From contig JAETXT010000003.1 of NCBI GenBank assembly GCA_019188255.1, positions 3,906,001-3,970,000 on the forward strand: 64,000 nt of DNA, given 5' to 3'. Below the pieces are notes generated by a model. The model did no database searches. It was given only the letters and a program-made list of their open reading frames with translations, and had not been told where the DNA came from. This document shows positions 35,987 to 47,548 of this stretch, in pieces. Positions within the stretch are counted from its first letter, which is position 1. Every line of letters begins with the position of its first letter. This DNA is from Verticillium longisporum. Lineage: Eukaryota; Ascomycota; Sordariomycetes; Glomerellales; Plectosphaerellaceae. The position numbers and the translations under genes were made by a program.

Positions 35987-36655
35987 TTACTCGACCTTGC
36001 TCTCAAAGTTCTCTCCCTCGACGAGGTCGGGGATATCGTCCTCATCGCCGTCCTTCTCGCCCTTCTGCATGTTCTGGTAGCTCCCGGCGAGCTTGCGGAG
36101 GGAGGCGAGGGAGTCGGGGCCGAGCTGGTTGAGGATACCAGGGACAAGCTCGGTGAGCTCCTTGTCCTCACCGTTTCCGTAGACGGCGAAGGTGTTGGCG
36201 GGGACGGCGGCGTGGACTGCGGTCATCATGTTAGATTGCCATCCTTGCATCTTTCCAATCCACCAAAGAATAGCACATACCCTTGGGCGCGGCGAAGTGG
36301 ATGACGTTGCCGTCAGACTTGAACATGTTGACCTCCTCGATAGCCTGGATGGGCTGAACGTTGAGCTTCTTCAGGGAAGCCTGGAGCTTCTTGTCGTCAC
36401 CGGCGGAGCGGCCGGCAACACCACGCTTCTGCGTCCTTCGGGGGGTGCCCTTGCCACTGTATAAAGACGTCGGTTAGCGATCGGTGCTCGACTCGTTCCT
36501 CGAAAACGCGCGGTCGGAGATTATATAGAGACGTACCCTGTTCAAGACGTGTCAGTTTGCACCCTCTAAGAATAATTGTAGCTTCATGGAGAAATGGACG
36601 TACCAGTCCGCGCAACAGCGCCGAGCTTCTTGAGGCGTTCCTGAATGTCGGCCAT
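35987..36655 (-). CDS. EGD1: Nascent polypeptide-associated complex subunit beta
   Basis: NAC beta binds ribosomes with NAC alpha and shields nascent chains. Coding sequence starts at 36655 ([18 protein letters not shown]), continues in exon 36456-36281 ([17 protein letters not shown]) and ends in exon 36216-35987. The NAC domain reads [18 protein letters not shown] and [18 protein letters not shown]; the tail is acidic. The first junction is unusual. Two complete introns (36603-36538, 36536-36457), each with donor GTACGT, a branch site and an AG acceptor, leave a single-base exon, G36537, and give RTGGKGTPRR (152 aa). The alternative is one intron with a poor GTCCAT donor at 36599, giving RTGTGKGTPRR (153 aa). 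Both keep frame. Its partner NAC alpha is about 22 kb away. Confidence 0.93.
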
Positions 36656-37452
36656 ATTGAATCGAAAGGGACCGGAGGTTTGCGGTGGGATAATTCGGTG
36701 TACAGGGCTATGAGCTACGCATCGGACGCATTAGCCATTTTTGGGTCGGATAAAACGCATTTCCGGCTTCACGAGATCGTGACTGCTGCGTAAGGGCCCT
36801 CCTGCGTCACTCACCTCAATTCGTCTGATCCGTTTTACGTCGCGAGGCTGACCTGATGATGATGGCTATTGGGGAAGATAGTTTTTGTGCGCCGCCAAGA
36901 ATTCTTCGCTTGAGGAATTACTAATGTCCGACGTCCTCCCCGGCAGCTCACCGATTCACCCCGCATTGACCACCGAGGCTCTGGACCCACACCGAGAGTG
37001 GTCTTGAGTCTTGACATCTATTCACTGACCAGCCGCCTTGATATTGGAATAGTGCTCGCGAGAAGTTTTCTGTGTATTCAGTGGTGCAGAAGGCTACATC
37101 AATGTTGCATGGCTTATCATGTTGAACGATACAATTGTCTGCGATGCGTAATTAAGTCTGCCAATACCGGGGTTTCACATATACTCACATTCAAGGGTTG
37201 ATTGAAATAGAAAGCCCCTCCAATGCCAGGACTCATGTCCATGACCCTCGTTGGTGAGTCTAGACACTAGCAGCATCGACAGTGTCATGGTCATCACAAG
37301 GGTCTAGCATACGTCCATTAACGACAATGTTCATTCCACCCCAGAGGTCCGTACTCGAATGACCATGGTATGAAGCATGTTCCCAATAGTGTTACACACA
37401 TCGTACAGAAAATCATAACTCGCCATGTGTTTCTTCAGAAGCCCTGAGTTGC
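36656..37452. other. Intergenic, NAC beta promoter side
   Basis: Upstream of NAC beta and downstream of CBP4, both on the minus strand. AT-richer in the middle (about 37040-37220). No gene seen. Confidence 0.4.
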
Positions 37453-37927
37453 TCATTTGGAAACTCCCGCCTCTCTCCTCATAGCCTCTTGTTGCAGCGC
37501 AAGCTCGTTCGCTTTCGTTTGGTGCGCTTGCCTGTCCGTCTCCTTCTTCGCTTTGATTTCGTCTTCCCATGCCGTCCAAACTACATGACATCAGATTCTG
37601 TAAAAGCTTGTCGGGTACTGTGGGGTTCCGTCGACTTACGTGGTTTGTTGGACTTGGACAGCTCCTTCAGCTTCCCCACGTACTGATCAAACTCCTGCTG
37701 CGTCTGCTCTCTCCTCTCTAAGCTGCGTTTCTGCAGATCGGGGTTGTATCGTTTGAAAAGCTCCTCCTCAGTGGGCGTGAGCCACATCGTTAAGGCTGGT
37801 CCGCCGATCACGCAGACGCCGCCGCTGCGAAAGGAATGGTCAGTCATGCAAGCGATCGAACTGGAGACACAGAAACTCACTCGACAGCCATCTTTGTCCA
37901 TAAACTCCAATTGAACGGCTTCGGCAT
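37453..37927 (-). CDS. CBP4: CBP4-like cytochrome bc1 assembly factor
   Basis: Exons 37927-37881, 37824-37640 and 37580-37453 encode 119 aa. Cbp4 is a small inner-membrane protein needed to assemble cytochrome b into complex III. The sequence opens [15 protein letters not shown], continues with a membrane segment [20 protein letters not shown], then the charged [36 protein letters not shown] and a long Lys/Glu/Gln-rich helix. Length and order match fungal CBP4. Introns are 56 and 59 bp with GTGAGT and GTAAGT donors. It is tandem with NAC beta on the same strand. Confidence 0.9.
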
Positions 37928-40900
37928 TTTTGGCTTTGGTGTGCTGGGCTGCTTGCACTCTCTAGCCGCAGGGTATGCTGTGTCAAATCGTAGCCAGAGC
38001 AAAGCCGTGGAGGCGTGCAGTCAATGACGGGTCAAGTGGTGCTCGGAATGGAAGGCGGTGAGACGTTGGACATGAAGTCTGCACGTCATCAGCTCTCTGG
38101 CTTGGGGATTGGGGCACAGTGGTATTTGCGCCCTGGCATATTCTACACCAAGAACCCGGAAATAGCATGCTTACATTCTTCCTGCGAACGGAAGCGGCTG
38201 CTCTTGAATAAGCCTTAAGGTACCATTGTGAAGCGTAGTCAATACGATGCCAGAGGAATGCTGCCGACCTCCTTGGTCCGAGCTGGATACTTGTGAAGCC
38301 CCCCACTGCGTCTCACGGCGGTCACCAGCCACAAGCTGCGGCACTGATCTGGAGAAACTGAACGATGCCGCAATTTCTTTGCCCAGCTGCCGTGTGGTCG
38401 GCAATCGTTTCTCCACCGACTCTCACCCCTGGTCGCCCTGCCTAACCATTTCGCTGATGCATAGCTTGCCATGTGCTGTGGCCAATGCAGGATCTTCTCC
38501 CCAGTCTGACCAACTCCAGAAGAATGCAGCTCAATTGGGTAGCGATGAGCCAGCCGCAGCCGCTGTACATCATACCGGATCGACACGGCGCCTCGGCGCT
38601 AACAGGTCTTCCGCTGCAGGAACCAATGCAGCTTGGAGGCGAGAACGGGTGGCACTCTCCACCAAGGCGACTTGTGGGCGTGAACCGCAGACCTCGTCAT
38701 CTAGTGATAGGTATCAGGCTTGGGCTTGCCGCGTATTCGCGGCTCATAGCAAGTCATCAAGTTGACGATGAGGGCGCCACAACGGGTGCCGATCTTAGGC
38801 AGTCCCGTCGGAGAGGCCGCCAATGCTGACTCCATGTAGCGAACGGGGTCGCCTGACGAATTGTCTGCTCAGTGTTCGCGGTCTCACCGCCACAGAGGAT
38901 CGCAATACTGAATCGTGCAGCCACTGAGCCCCCCGGGAAATAGCGGCGCAATCCGGCCCCGTGTGCCGTGCCAACATCTTGGGCCGACGTACAATGGAGA
39001 AAATAACCCCTAGGGTTTTCGGAGGCATCCCGCCAAGCCCGAATGAAGAATCATCGGCCCCTCTGCGGGTTGCGAGGACATTGGCAGCCCCGTCAATACG
39101 ACCCGGACGCTGGTGGAAAGAGTCTTCGGCGACAAGAAAGATATTTTTGCCGACATGGGGTGACATGGCGCTTGCGTAGGTAGATGTCGAAAGCATATGA
39201 TAGAAACCCTCAACAGCCTAGACGCATGACAACCGCAGCCGGCTCTCGTGGTGAGCCGACGTCAGAGAACGTCGCATCGACGGACGGATGCTATCCTAGG
39301 CCGTGCCAGCCCCTACCAAGGTTACAGCGCGCCCCTGACAGGTGGTGCCACAGACCTTAGTAAGAATGGAGCGACGTGAAGCCAGGACGATCTTGAGCCC
39401 CCCTAGGTAGCGGGAGGCGTCGGGGCCAATCACGCTGTTGTCTGGCCTTCTGATACACGGCCCTGGTACAACATGGAGGTTTGCGCAACGAGGTAAGACC
39501 TGCGCATTGCCTGGCAAATGAAGGAGCCAGAGGACCAAAATAGAACCAGAGTCTGTCCTTGCTCTCTGGTAAGAGAGTGTTCATGCTGATGTCCTAGTCG
39601 TCGTCTTGAGGATATCGTGTTGCGGCCATGCACGGTATTCGGTGAAAGAATGCCACATTTAGGAATTTGGATAGTGACGGATCAATGACCCCTCGGGACA
39701 AGGTTGGTGGACGGACCTGGTGATCGTGACCCTCGTTAAGCCTGCTGGTGCCAGCCCGTACTACCTAAGGTACCTACCTAGGTACCTAAGGTAGGTAGGT
39801 AACCTAGGATGAATAGCAGCATGAGCCGGGGGGAAGGGGGACGCATGTCGCAATGAGACGAGCCGGGCGGGACGAGGTCAGGTATCTGACCTCAGCCCAG
39901 CCAACGCCGAGTTTTCAGTGGACCAGTAGCGGACTGGAGACTGGGAACTGGGGACTGGAGGCTCTCGTGCCGTCCATCTGGCGCTGCCCGAGTCGGCTCG
40001 GTCTCGCGGACAGACAAGGCAGAATGATGAGGGTGCTTCAGGGTGGGGGCAGGCGAAAGGCGACAGACGACAGGCGACATTGCGGGGCTAGAACCCAGCA
40101 ACCAGTAGCGTCTTCCAGGGACCTTTGTCCCCCCTCCACCGTGACTGGGGCGCACCTGCCCGCCTGGCATCTCTGCTAGTCTGTTAGCGGCTGGGGCGTT
40201 CCAGGGACCAGTAGCACCCACATCTTTCGACGGAAGGTGGCAGGGGGAGGGGCCTTCTCTGCTCCTCACCTCCCATTTCCTTATGCTCACATGGTCCCCT
40301 AGGTTCAGGGTGGGTTTGGCCGTCTGCAGTCGTCCAGAGACCACATACAAATCAGCAAAGGGCCTTTGCAACGGCCACACCAGGCCACACAAGCCAATCT
40401 CTCCTTTCACTCGACTCGCACATCGACACTCGAGTTTCTGTGTGACCAGAGTCTGGGCCACTCGTCAGAAAGCCCATTCCCATCCCTGGTCGACTCCTCG
40501 ACCCCCCGCCGCCAGCGCCCTTCGTTTGTGGCAATAGGTGGCTTTCCCTTCCGACCTCGAACCCCCCTCCCTTCAGCCCCAGCCGGTACACACGGAGCGT
40601 CGCCATCCCAGTGTTTCAAATAGGGCCAACACAGACTCGAACGGGCAGCAGCGACTTTACCTCGACGCATTTCTCCCTTCATTTTCCTTGCGTCAAAGTG
40701 TTCCCGGAGCGGCATTCCGTGGACCAGTAGCAAAGACCAAACGCCGCGCGATCTGCCCTTCTGAGAAACGACCATCGTACCGAACCAACCCCAAAGGATT
40801 CCCTGACCGCAGGGCTTTGGACATCGAGGCCTTGGCACGCCGGCACCACAACAAAGCCAGGCGTTGGTTTGGGTATATTCCTGGACCACGACAACTTCAT

Positions 40901-41091
40901 TCGTTGTTTCTTTTCCGGTTGGACCCCGTCAAGGACAATAATATTGCACTTGGAATCGAAACCGCGACTGCGCAAAGGAAGCACGTGGGGTGAGGGTCCA
41001 TTCGAATCGCATTCGAGCCTCCCCCGTCTTCCTACCAACAAGGCCTTCAAAACTTTGAACATCGGTCATTCCAAAGCGGTGGAAGGAAGCA
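37928..41091. other. 3.2-kb gene-poor interval upstream of Sel1 gene
   Basis: No gene I can support. It contains a TACCTA-rich palindromic cluster (39761-39808) and, in the last 1.2 kb, four copies of ACCAGTAGC (39922, 40101, 40207, 40723) that could be promoter elements of the gene at 41092. A CACGTG lies about 105 bp before that ATG. Confidence 0.45.
39761..39808. repeat. TACCTA/TAGGTA palindromic repeat cluster
   Basis: Overlapping inverted and direct copies of CCTAAGGTACCTACC and its complement, built from TACCT and AGGTA steps. Similar but looser clusters lie near 11955-12115 and 26785-26885, always in gene-free DNA. Confidence 0.8.
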
Positions 41092-44000
41092 ATGGCGTAC
41101 GAGGGCGGTTATCCGGCGCAGCGGCCTTACCCTGGCCCCGGAGCGCAACGACCAGGTCCACCACTCGAAGCCTATCAGCAAGGCCCTCCCCAACACTACG
41201 ATGCGCCTCAGCAGCAATACGACGGCTACCAGGACAACTATGCCTATGATCAATACGACAATGGTGGTTATGGTCAGAACTACGGCGGGCAGCACCATCT
41301 CGACCAGGGCTATGGTCGTGGCCCTCCACCGAACCAGCAATATCCTCCCCAAGATCAATACGGCCCAGGCCCAGGCCCAGGCCCTGGGCGTGGAGGCAGG
41401 CCGCCGATGGGACGGGGCGGTCCGATGGCGAGGCCCCCAACCGCTGACTCTGCAAGAAGCGCCCCTTTCCCTCCTCGAGGCGGCCCTCCTGGCCCTGGCA
41501 GAGGCTTTGCAGGTGGTCCACCGGCAAGAGGTGGTAGGCCGATGCAGTATGAGCGTTCGGCCAACTCGGACCCGGCATGTGAGTACAGCATCCGCATGTT
41601 TGAGCTGCTTATCGTACTGACAATGATCAGCGAGCCGCCAGCGACCCCCTATGGATGCAGGTCCGATCAGTCCTGACACGGTTGGAGGATTCGGCGGCGC
41701 CTTTCCTGTCTTTCCTGGCCATCAGCGCCGGGCAGATTTTGAACAGGAGTCAGATATGATCAGCCAAATGGCCAGCATGGACATCGCAGGGCCGCGAAAC
41801 GGGCCTCCTCCTGGAGGCGGTGGTGCCCAGCGTAGTCAGATGCGATCTCCTGAGGGCGATTATGGCCGGCCTCCCATGGATGCCAGAGGTCCCCCGAGGC
41901 TACCAACAATATGAGAACTCGCGTCGAGGCCCAGCTCCAGCACCCCATTTTGGCGCCAAATACCGAGACGACGCATATGGGGCTCCTCCACCAGCCAACG
42001 AATTCGGCCCGCCAGGTCGCAGTATGACAATGCCGACAAATGTTGATCCCATGGCTCGGGGGCCACTTCAACGTACAGGAACAATGCCGTACAATACAGC
42101 GCCTGACCGAGGGATGCCACAACCAGCAAGGCCGGCGACGTCGCAAAGTCACCGGCCACCGCCTCAACGCATGTACCCGCCGGTCCAAGAGGTTCCGCAG
42201 TCTGCGGGGGGCTACGGAGGCTATGATAACGGCGACCAGGCCTATTACGGGGGCAATCACCAAGAAGCAGTCGGTGACGTTCTCGATTCGTACTACACTC
42301 CCTCGCGGATGAGCAACCCGGAGTATGCTCGAAACCCGCCATCCGTCAACTCGGGAGCTCCCAGCTTCGAAGAACCCGGCAGGGCCCGCGGGTCCTTCGA
42401 CCACCAGGGACACCCTGGAATGCCGTCAGGACCACAACCTGGGCCAGGGCGCACACCGGATCTCAGGGGCATGAAGTCCCAACCAAATCTGAGGCAACCC
42501 CAGGCGGCTGTGTTCGAGATGGTAGGCGATGCGCCTCCCATGCCTCCGATCAACGGCGCACGGCATGGCTCTTTCCAGGATTCATATGATCAGAATGGAT
42601 GGGAACACCAGTCGGGTGCGGGCGGGCCAGTCCCGGTGAGACCTGGTCTACCGAATGGCCCCGCGCCCCAGCGATTGGATACCTTGCCTCACCATCCAGC
42701 GCCAGTGCGTCCCGGGCACATGGCAGGCTCCGCCATGAACGTGAATGACCGACCGATGCCAGTGCGCAACTATAATGGCACATCGCAAAGCCCGATGGCC
42801 GGCCCACAACAACAAGCTCCTCCCGAACCGCAACGGAACTCTGGAACGCCCGCCTCGACCAAAGCAGCTCAACCGCCCGTAACAAACGAGGAGCTCGAGC
42901 ATCTACGCATGGTCGTCAAGAATGACCCCAACGACCAGGAATCTGCTCTGCGACTGGCCAAACGACTAATCGAAGCGGCTGATGTGCTTGTTGCCAAGAT
43001 TGCCGACCAACGAGGCCGAGGCCGCGCACGGGAACGATACCTGATGGACGCGAGCAAAATCCTGAAGAAGTTATCGAATGCCCAGAACCTCGATGCAATG
43101 TTTCTGTACGCCGACTCACTCGGACGTGGCTTGTTCGGTGCTGAGCCGGAGAACAAGGAGGCTTTCACCTTGTACCAATCGGCCGCCAAACTCGGCCACG
43201 CCGCTGCTGCATACAGGACAGCTGTGTGTTGCGAAATTGGCAATGAAGATGGCGGCGGCACGAGGCGTGACCCGTTGAAGGCGATACAGTGGTACAAGAG
43301 GGCTGCAACGCTCGGCGACACGCCTGCCATGTACAAGGTGGGCATGATACTGCTCAAGGGCTTACTCGGCCAGCAGAAGAACCCGCGGGAGGCGGTAGGC
43401 TGGCTCAAGCGCGCCGCCGAGCGCGCCGACCCTGAGAACCCTCATGCGCTTCACGAACTTGGCTTGCTCTACGAATCAGCCGGGCCGAATGATGCGATTG
43501 TCAAGGATGAGACATATGCACTGCAACTGTTCCAGCAGGCCGCAGAGCTGGGTTACAAGTTTTCCCAGTTTCGCCTTGGCTGCGTGTATGAGTACGGACT
43601 CATGGGCTGCCCCGTCGACCCAAGACAGTCCATCATGTGGTATTCCAAGGCTGCCACCCAGGAGGAGCATCAGGCCGAGTTGGCCCTGAGTGGCTGGTAC
43701 CTGACCGGAAGCGAAGGAGTTCTTCAGCAGAGCGACACCGAAGCATACCTATGGGCGCGGAAGGCCGCGATTGCGGGCTTGGCCAAGGCTGAGTATGCCA
43801 TGGGTTACTTTACCGAGGTGGGCATTGGTGCGCCAGCGAACTTGGAGGATGCAAAGCGCTGGTACTGGCGCGCAGCCGGTAAGTATGGTGACCCTGAGAC
43901 GTGATAGTCGGTAACTAACCGACTATTCTTTGCAGCCCAAGATTTCCCCAAAGCGCGCGAGCGACTAGAGGATCTGAAGAGAGTCGGCAATGGCAAAGCA

Positions 44001-44118
44001 GGCCCCCGACAGCGCGAGCGTGTGTCGCGGAGCAAGATGGGTAAACAACAGGAGGGTGAGTTTTTTGCCTGGATATTATTGCAATCAGCACCAACTAATG
44101 GCTATAGTGTTTCGATGA
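41092..44118 (+). CDS. Sel1-repeat protein, chitin synthase activator-like, one frame break
   Basis: Exons 41092-41578, 41631-43878, 43936-44055 and probably 44108-44118 give about 954 aa. Residues 1-560 are Pro/Gly/Gln/Tyr-rich and look disordered. From about 590 a conserved block begins (NEELEHLRMVVKNDPNDQES), followed by six to seven Sel1-type helical repeats (for example LGHAAAAYRTAVCCEIG, LGYKFSQFRLGCVYEYG, AGLAKAEYAMGYFTEVG). This layout is that of fungal Skt5/Chs4-type activators of chitin synthase. One extra C in the run 41891-41895 shifts the frame, between PPMDARGP and RGYQQYENSRRGP. The C-terminus is uncertain: the best splice gives GKQQEVFR and no CaaX prenylation box, unlike classical Chs4. 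The last exon of only 11 nt is a weak call. Confidence 0.82.
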
Positions 44119-45219
44119 ACTGCCACAAAGCACAGAAACAAACATACGGATGTGCGGGAGCTGCAGCCGGGCTGCCTCCTCTCACGTGGAACGAACAACG
44201 TGCGCTAGATAATAATTGCCCGATGCTAATGAGCAATGCAAGCGGCTAGGGAGCATGCAACAAATGGTTGGACTTGTACTACCTCGAGAAGCGATTAGCT
44301 GCATAAATGGAGCTCGGCGGACCGGCAGGAGCCAGGACAAGCTTCATAATTCAAAATCGACGGCGAGTCCAAGGAGATGGCGAGCAGGGACCTGTGTGTA
44401 TTCAGGTTGAGTTAATGAGGTTGGTGGCTGGTCCAAGATGACGAACGCCGGCGGAGGGAGGAGTGGCCAATGCAGCCATGTCAGGTACCAGGCAATGTCG
44501 GCATCATGTAACACTGTGGTGGTCCCTGAATCTGAGCTTCTGCGAGCAACCGCATGGGGCTGGGGATGATAGGTGCTTGCTCTAATACGCAGAAATCCCA
44601 TAACTATATCGTTGAATAGACGACTTGGACATGGTCACTAGTATTGAGAGGTATAGCTTGCCTCACGCCTCGATATGTGACCCAAGGCTGCTTGCAGACG
44701 ACATACGATGTTCGAGTTCGCCTGATGGATCTATGAAATATGCTCTATTTCCATGACTACAGAACATACAATACCCATGGCCTTGACGACTCGTAGCAAC
44801 TAGTCAAGACCGACAGACGAGGTTGTGTTCACGCCGGGTTCCCAAGTCAGATAATCATTTACGGCGCTCTAGCGACGCTACTTTACAAGAATAGCCTGTC
44901 AGGCAATGCCTGCAGAACATCTATCCTCTAGCCCGCCTCCTCAATCGGTCCACCTGGCCAGCGCAAAGTAAGAGAAAGGGGTCTTCGAGAAGGAGAAAGA
45001 AAAGCTGTCCATGCCAGGCAAATCTCTTGATCCAGCCCTCTCATTCCTCACCGAAAGTCGGTGTTCTCGATCGCCTTGCACGGCCCAGATCACTTGTGTC
45101 TCCTCCCTATACGCCTCGTGCGCGCGACTCACGCAGCCCAGGCCAGTCCCCCACAGCCAAGTCTACCACGGTCCAGTCATCATATAGACATGTGTCGGTT
45201 GGTAAGTGTATGCCGCCCT
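44119..45219. other. Spacer between convergent Sel1 and MPC genes
   Basis: 3' flanks of both genes; no gene seen. AT-richer around 44600-44780. Confidence 0.4.
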
Positions 45220-46077
45220 CTAGGACGAAGGGCTGGAGGCGCTGTCCTTGATGGGGTTGGGGACGTTGTCCTTGACGTCCTGCTTGAGGTCCTCGACGAC
45301 GCCGGCGACGGAGCCCTTCTTGGACTGCTCGTACATCAGGATACGGGTGACCTGGATGATGCCGACGATGCCCATGAAGAAGTTGACGGTGGCGAGGCTG
45401 CGAAACATGTCAGAGAGGAGAAGCTCACTCGCCGCGTCATGGACGACGGGGCAGAGAGCACTTACAGGACGTTGCGGGGCTTGATGATCAAGCACCAACG
45501 GGTCCAGATGAGGCCCGTCGCTGTGAGGGCGCCGTTCTGGGTCAGGGAGAGCTTCTCAGCGGGGCGGAAGAAGTCGGAGATGCCGGCGATGACGATTGCC
45601 CACTGTGGTCGCCGGTCAGCATGTATGTTCTGTCTGTCTGTCACCTCCCGGCGCTGCGGCCGATGTATCCCGTTTCCCGCGCATCTGGTGGTTTCTGCAT
45701 GCCTATCCATATCCAGCAGTCCTCACGGCACAGGTCTCTGCCGAAACTTCTGGGGCGTTATGCTGCGCATTCTCACAGGAATATAAGGAACAACATGGAG
45801 AGGAAAAGTCCCGCCGTACCTTCATGACGGGCGCCCAGAAGTGCACCGTCTTCAAGCCAATGGGGCTGTCCCACATGCGCTTGAACCAGCTCTGTTGAGC
45901 CTGGCTCTCGGCGCCGGCGTCGGCGCTCTGCCAGCGCTTGGAACCCTCGCGGAAGATCCTCGCGCGGAAGGCGGGGTTCTGGAAGGCGGCGCGGGTGCGG
46001 GCGCCGGCGGCACCGGTGAACATTTGCTGCTGGAAGATGGGCCGCGAGGCGCGGAAGATGTTGGTCGTGGGGGCCAT
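45220..46077 (-). CDS. Mitochondrial pyruvate carrier subunit (MPC2/3 type)
   Basis: Exons 46077-45820, 45602-45466 and 45397-45220 encode 190 aa. MPC subunits form a heterodimer that imports pyruvate across the inner mitochondrial membrane. An Arg/Ala/Phe-rich leader of about 55 residues is followed by the family core: FKRMWDSPIGLKTVHFWAPV, then WAIVIAGISDFFRPAEKLS, ATGLIWTRWCLIIKPRNVLL and NFFMGIVGIIQVTRI, giving the usual three membrane segments. The long leader and the 3' extension fit the MPC2/MPC3 (FMP43) side rather than MPC1. Introns are 217 and 68 bp, phases 0 and 2. Divergent from the complex I subunit gene, with 558 bp between the starts. Confidence 0.92.
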
Positions 46078-46635
46078 CTTTGCGTTGGTGTGGAGGGAGT
46101 ATTGGGATGGATTTCTGTTGAGTAGGGTCGAAGGAGGGTCGACAAGCAGCGTGATTCGGAAATCGCAGTCGTCGAAGAGGTTGTCCTGTAGAGCGGCGGT
46201 CGGGGCGGGCGGGAGAGAGCGGAGATGGACGTTTGGGTGCGATTGTCACGACGTGGGAGAGCGGTTGTTCGTCTAACCCAAAAGCTCCGATCCTGGCGGG
46301 CAACTTTTGACGTGTGGAGGATCTTGTTGGAGGAATTGGATTGGCGTTGGGCGGAGTTAACCGGAAACAAGCGCCAGCCAGCCAGCCAGCGATAACGGGA
46401 TGGCTTCCGAGACCGTTTGTGCAGCCCCGAGCAGTTGTGCAATTTGCTTGCATCAGCGTCTAAAGCGGGTTATGCACGAGGTGGGTAATCCGAGCAACGT
46501 GAATCGTCAACTTTCGTCAATCCTCAACACCAGAGCTGCCATCCACCCCCGATTGAGCAACCAGAGCAAGATACGCTTGCCGAGCCATTGAACCACCACA
46601 CCCGCTTGAACCTCCGCCGCCACACGCCAGCGATC
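46078..46635. promoter_or_regulatory. Divergent promoter region, MPC / NDUFA2
   Basis: 558 bp between head-to-head genes for two mitochondrial proteins; co-regulation is plausible but no shared element stands out. CCAG repeats at about 46374-46390. Confidence 0.45.
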
Positions 46636-47063
46636 ATGTCTGGCAAGTACGCTTTCACCACGGCCCTCAAGGAGGTGCGCTTCCTTTTCTGCCAGACCTC
46701 CGAGCACAGCGCCGCGACCAGGTATGCAAGCAACCCTCCTCTACCGCCGGCCCATCGTTCTCAATACTGACCTCTCGTTTCCTTGGCCAGGTCTTTCCTC
46801 ACGAGGACATACCCCACCATGAAGAAGCACAACCCTCAGACCCCCATCATGCTGCGCGAAGCGGCCGGTACCCTGCCTAAGGTGTTTGCGCGATACGGTT
46901 AGCACACGCCTCGAAACCACCCTCAGACGACGAGAATGAAACCGAACAAGCCCGCTGACATGTCGGTGTAGAATACGGCGTCGAGAAGTCGCAGAGCCTC
47001 GAAGGCCTGTCCGACAAGCAGATTGAGGAGACCGTGACTGGGCTGGTCAGGACCACGGCGTAG
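46636..47063 (+). CDS. NADH:ubiquinone oxidoreductase B8 / NDUFA2-like subunit
   Basis: Exons 46636-46721, 46791-46897 and 46972-47063 encode 94 aa. It is the small thioredoxin-fold accessory subunit of respiratory complex I (NDUFA2 in animals, 10.5 kDa in Neurospora). The sequence reads KEVRFLFCQTSEHSAATRSF, then YPTMKKHNPQTPIMLREAAG, then ARYEYGVEKSQSLEGLSDKQ. The length is that of the family. Cys19 is present; the second Cys of animal homologues is not. Introns are 69 and 74 bp; the second uses GTTAGC. It is matrix-exposed in known complexes and needs no long leader. Confidence 0.92.
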
Positions 47064-47548
47064 AGTGTTGGTCACGTTTGCTAGCAGGGAGGAAGACGAG
47101 GCCGACAGCGCACCTCTGTACATTACCGGCTGAATAGACTGACTGGTCCCGTTTACTTGTCGAGGATTGCATCCCATGGGCGATGCAGGCTTCATTTATT
47201 CCATGTTTCGCAGGCTAACCCTCCCAGACGCTGGCATATCGCTGCAGAATATCGAGCATATTGACCTTAATCCAGTCGATTCACTATCAAAGTTCTTAAC
47301 CTAGAAGCTCTCACTACGAAAGGATCCACGCACACACACAGCGCGTCTGAATCCATCGTCTTGTCAACCAATTGCGATTCCGTTATCTGGCCACGGCACA
47401 CAAGCAAGCAAGCAAGCAAAGCTCAACGCTCTTATGGCGGTATTGCCGCTCGCAAACAACCGTTCCCGAATGCACGTCCGGCCAGATAGCCTTGACTCCA
47501 GCGACCATGCGCTCAAATTAGGTCGCAGAAAGACCTCGGAGCATCATC
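47064..47548. other. Spacer between convergent NDUFA2 and RRM-like genes
   Basis: 3' flanking DNA with an (AAGC)n run at about 47402-47419. No gene seen. Confidence 0.4.
47402..47419. repeat. (AAGC)n tetranucleotide repeat
   Basis: Between four and five perfect units in the spacer downstream of the NDUFA2 gene. Confidence 0.85.

Noticed and set aside
38795..39196. Minus-strand open frame of 133 codons in the 38-41 kb gap
   Set aside because: No family resemblance, no neighbouring exon and competing frames of similar length on the other strand.
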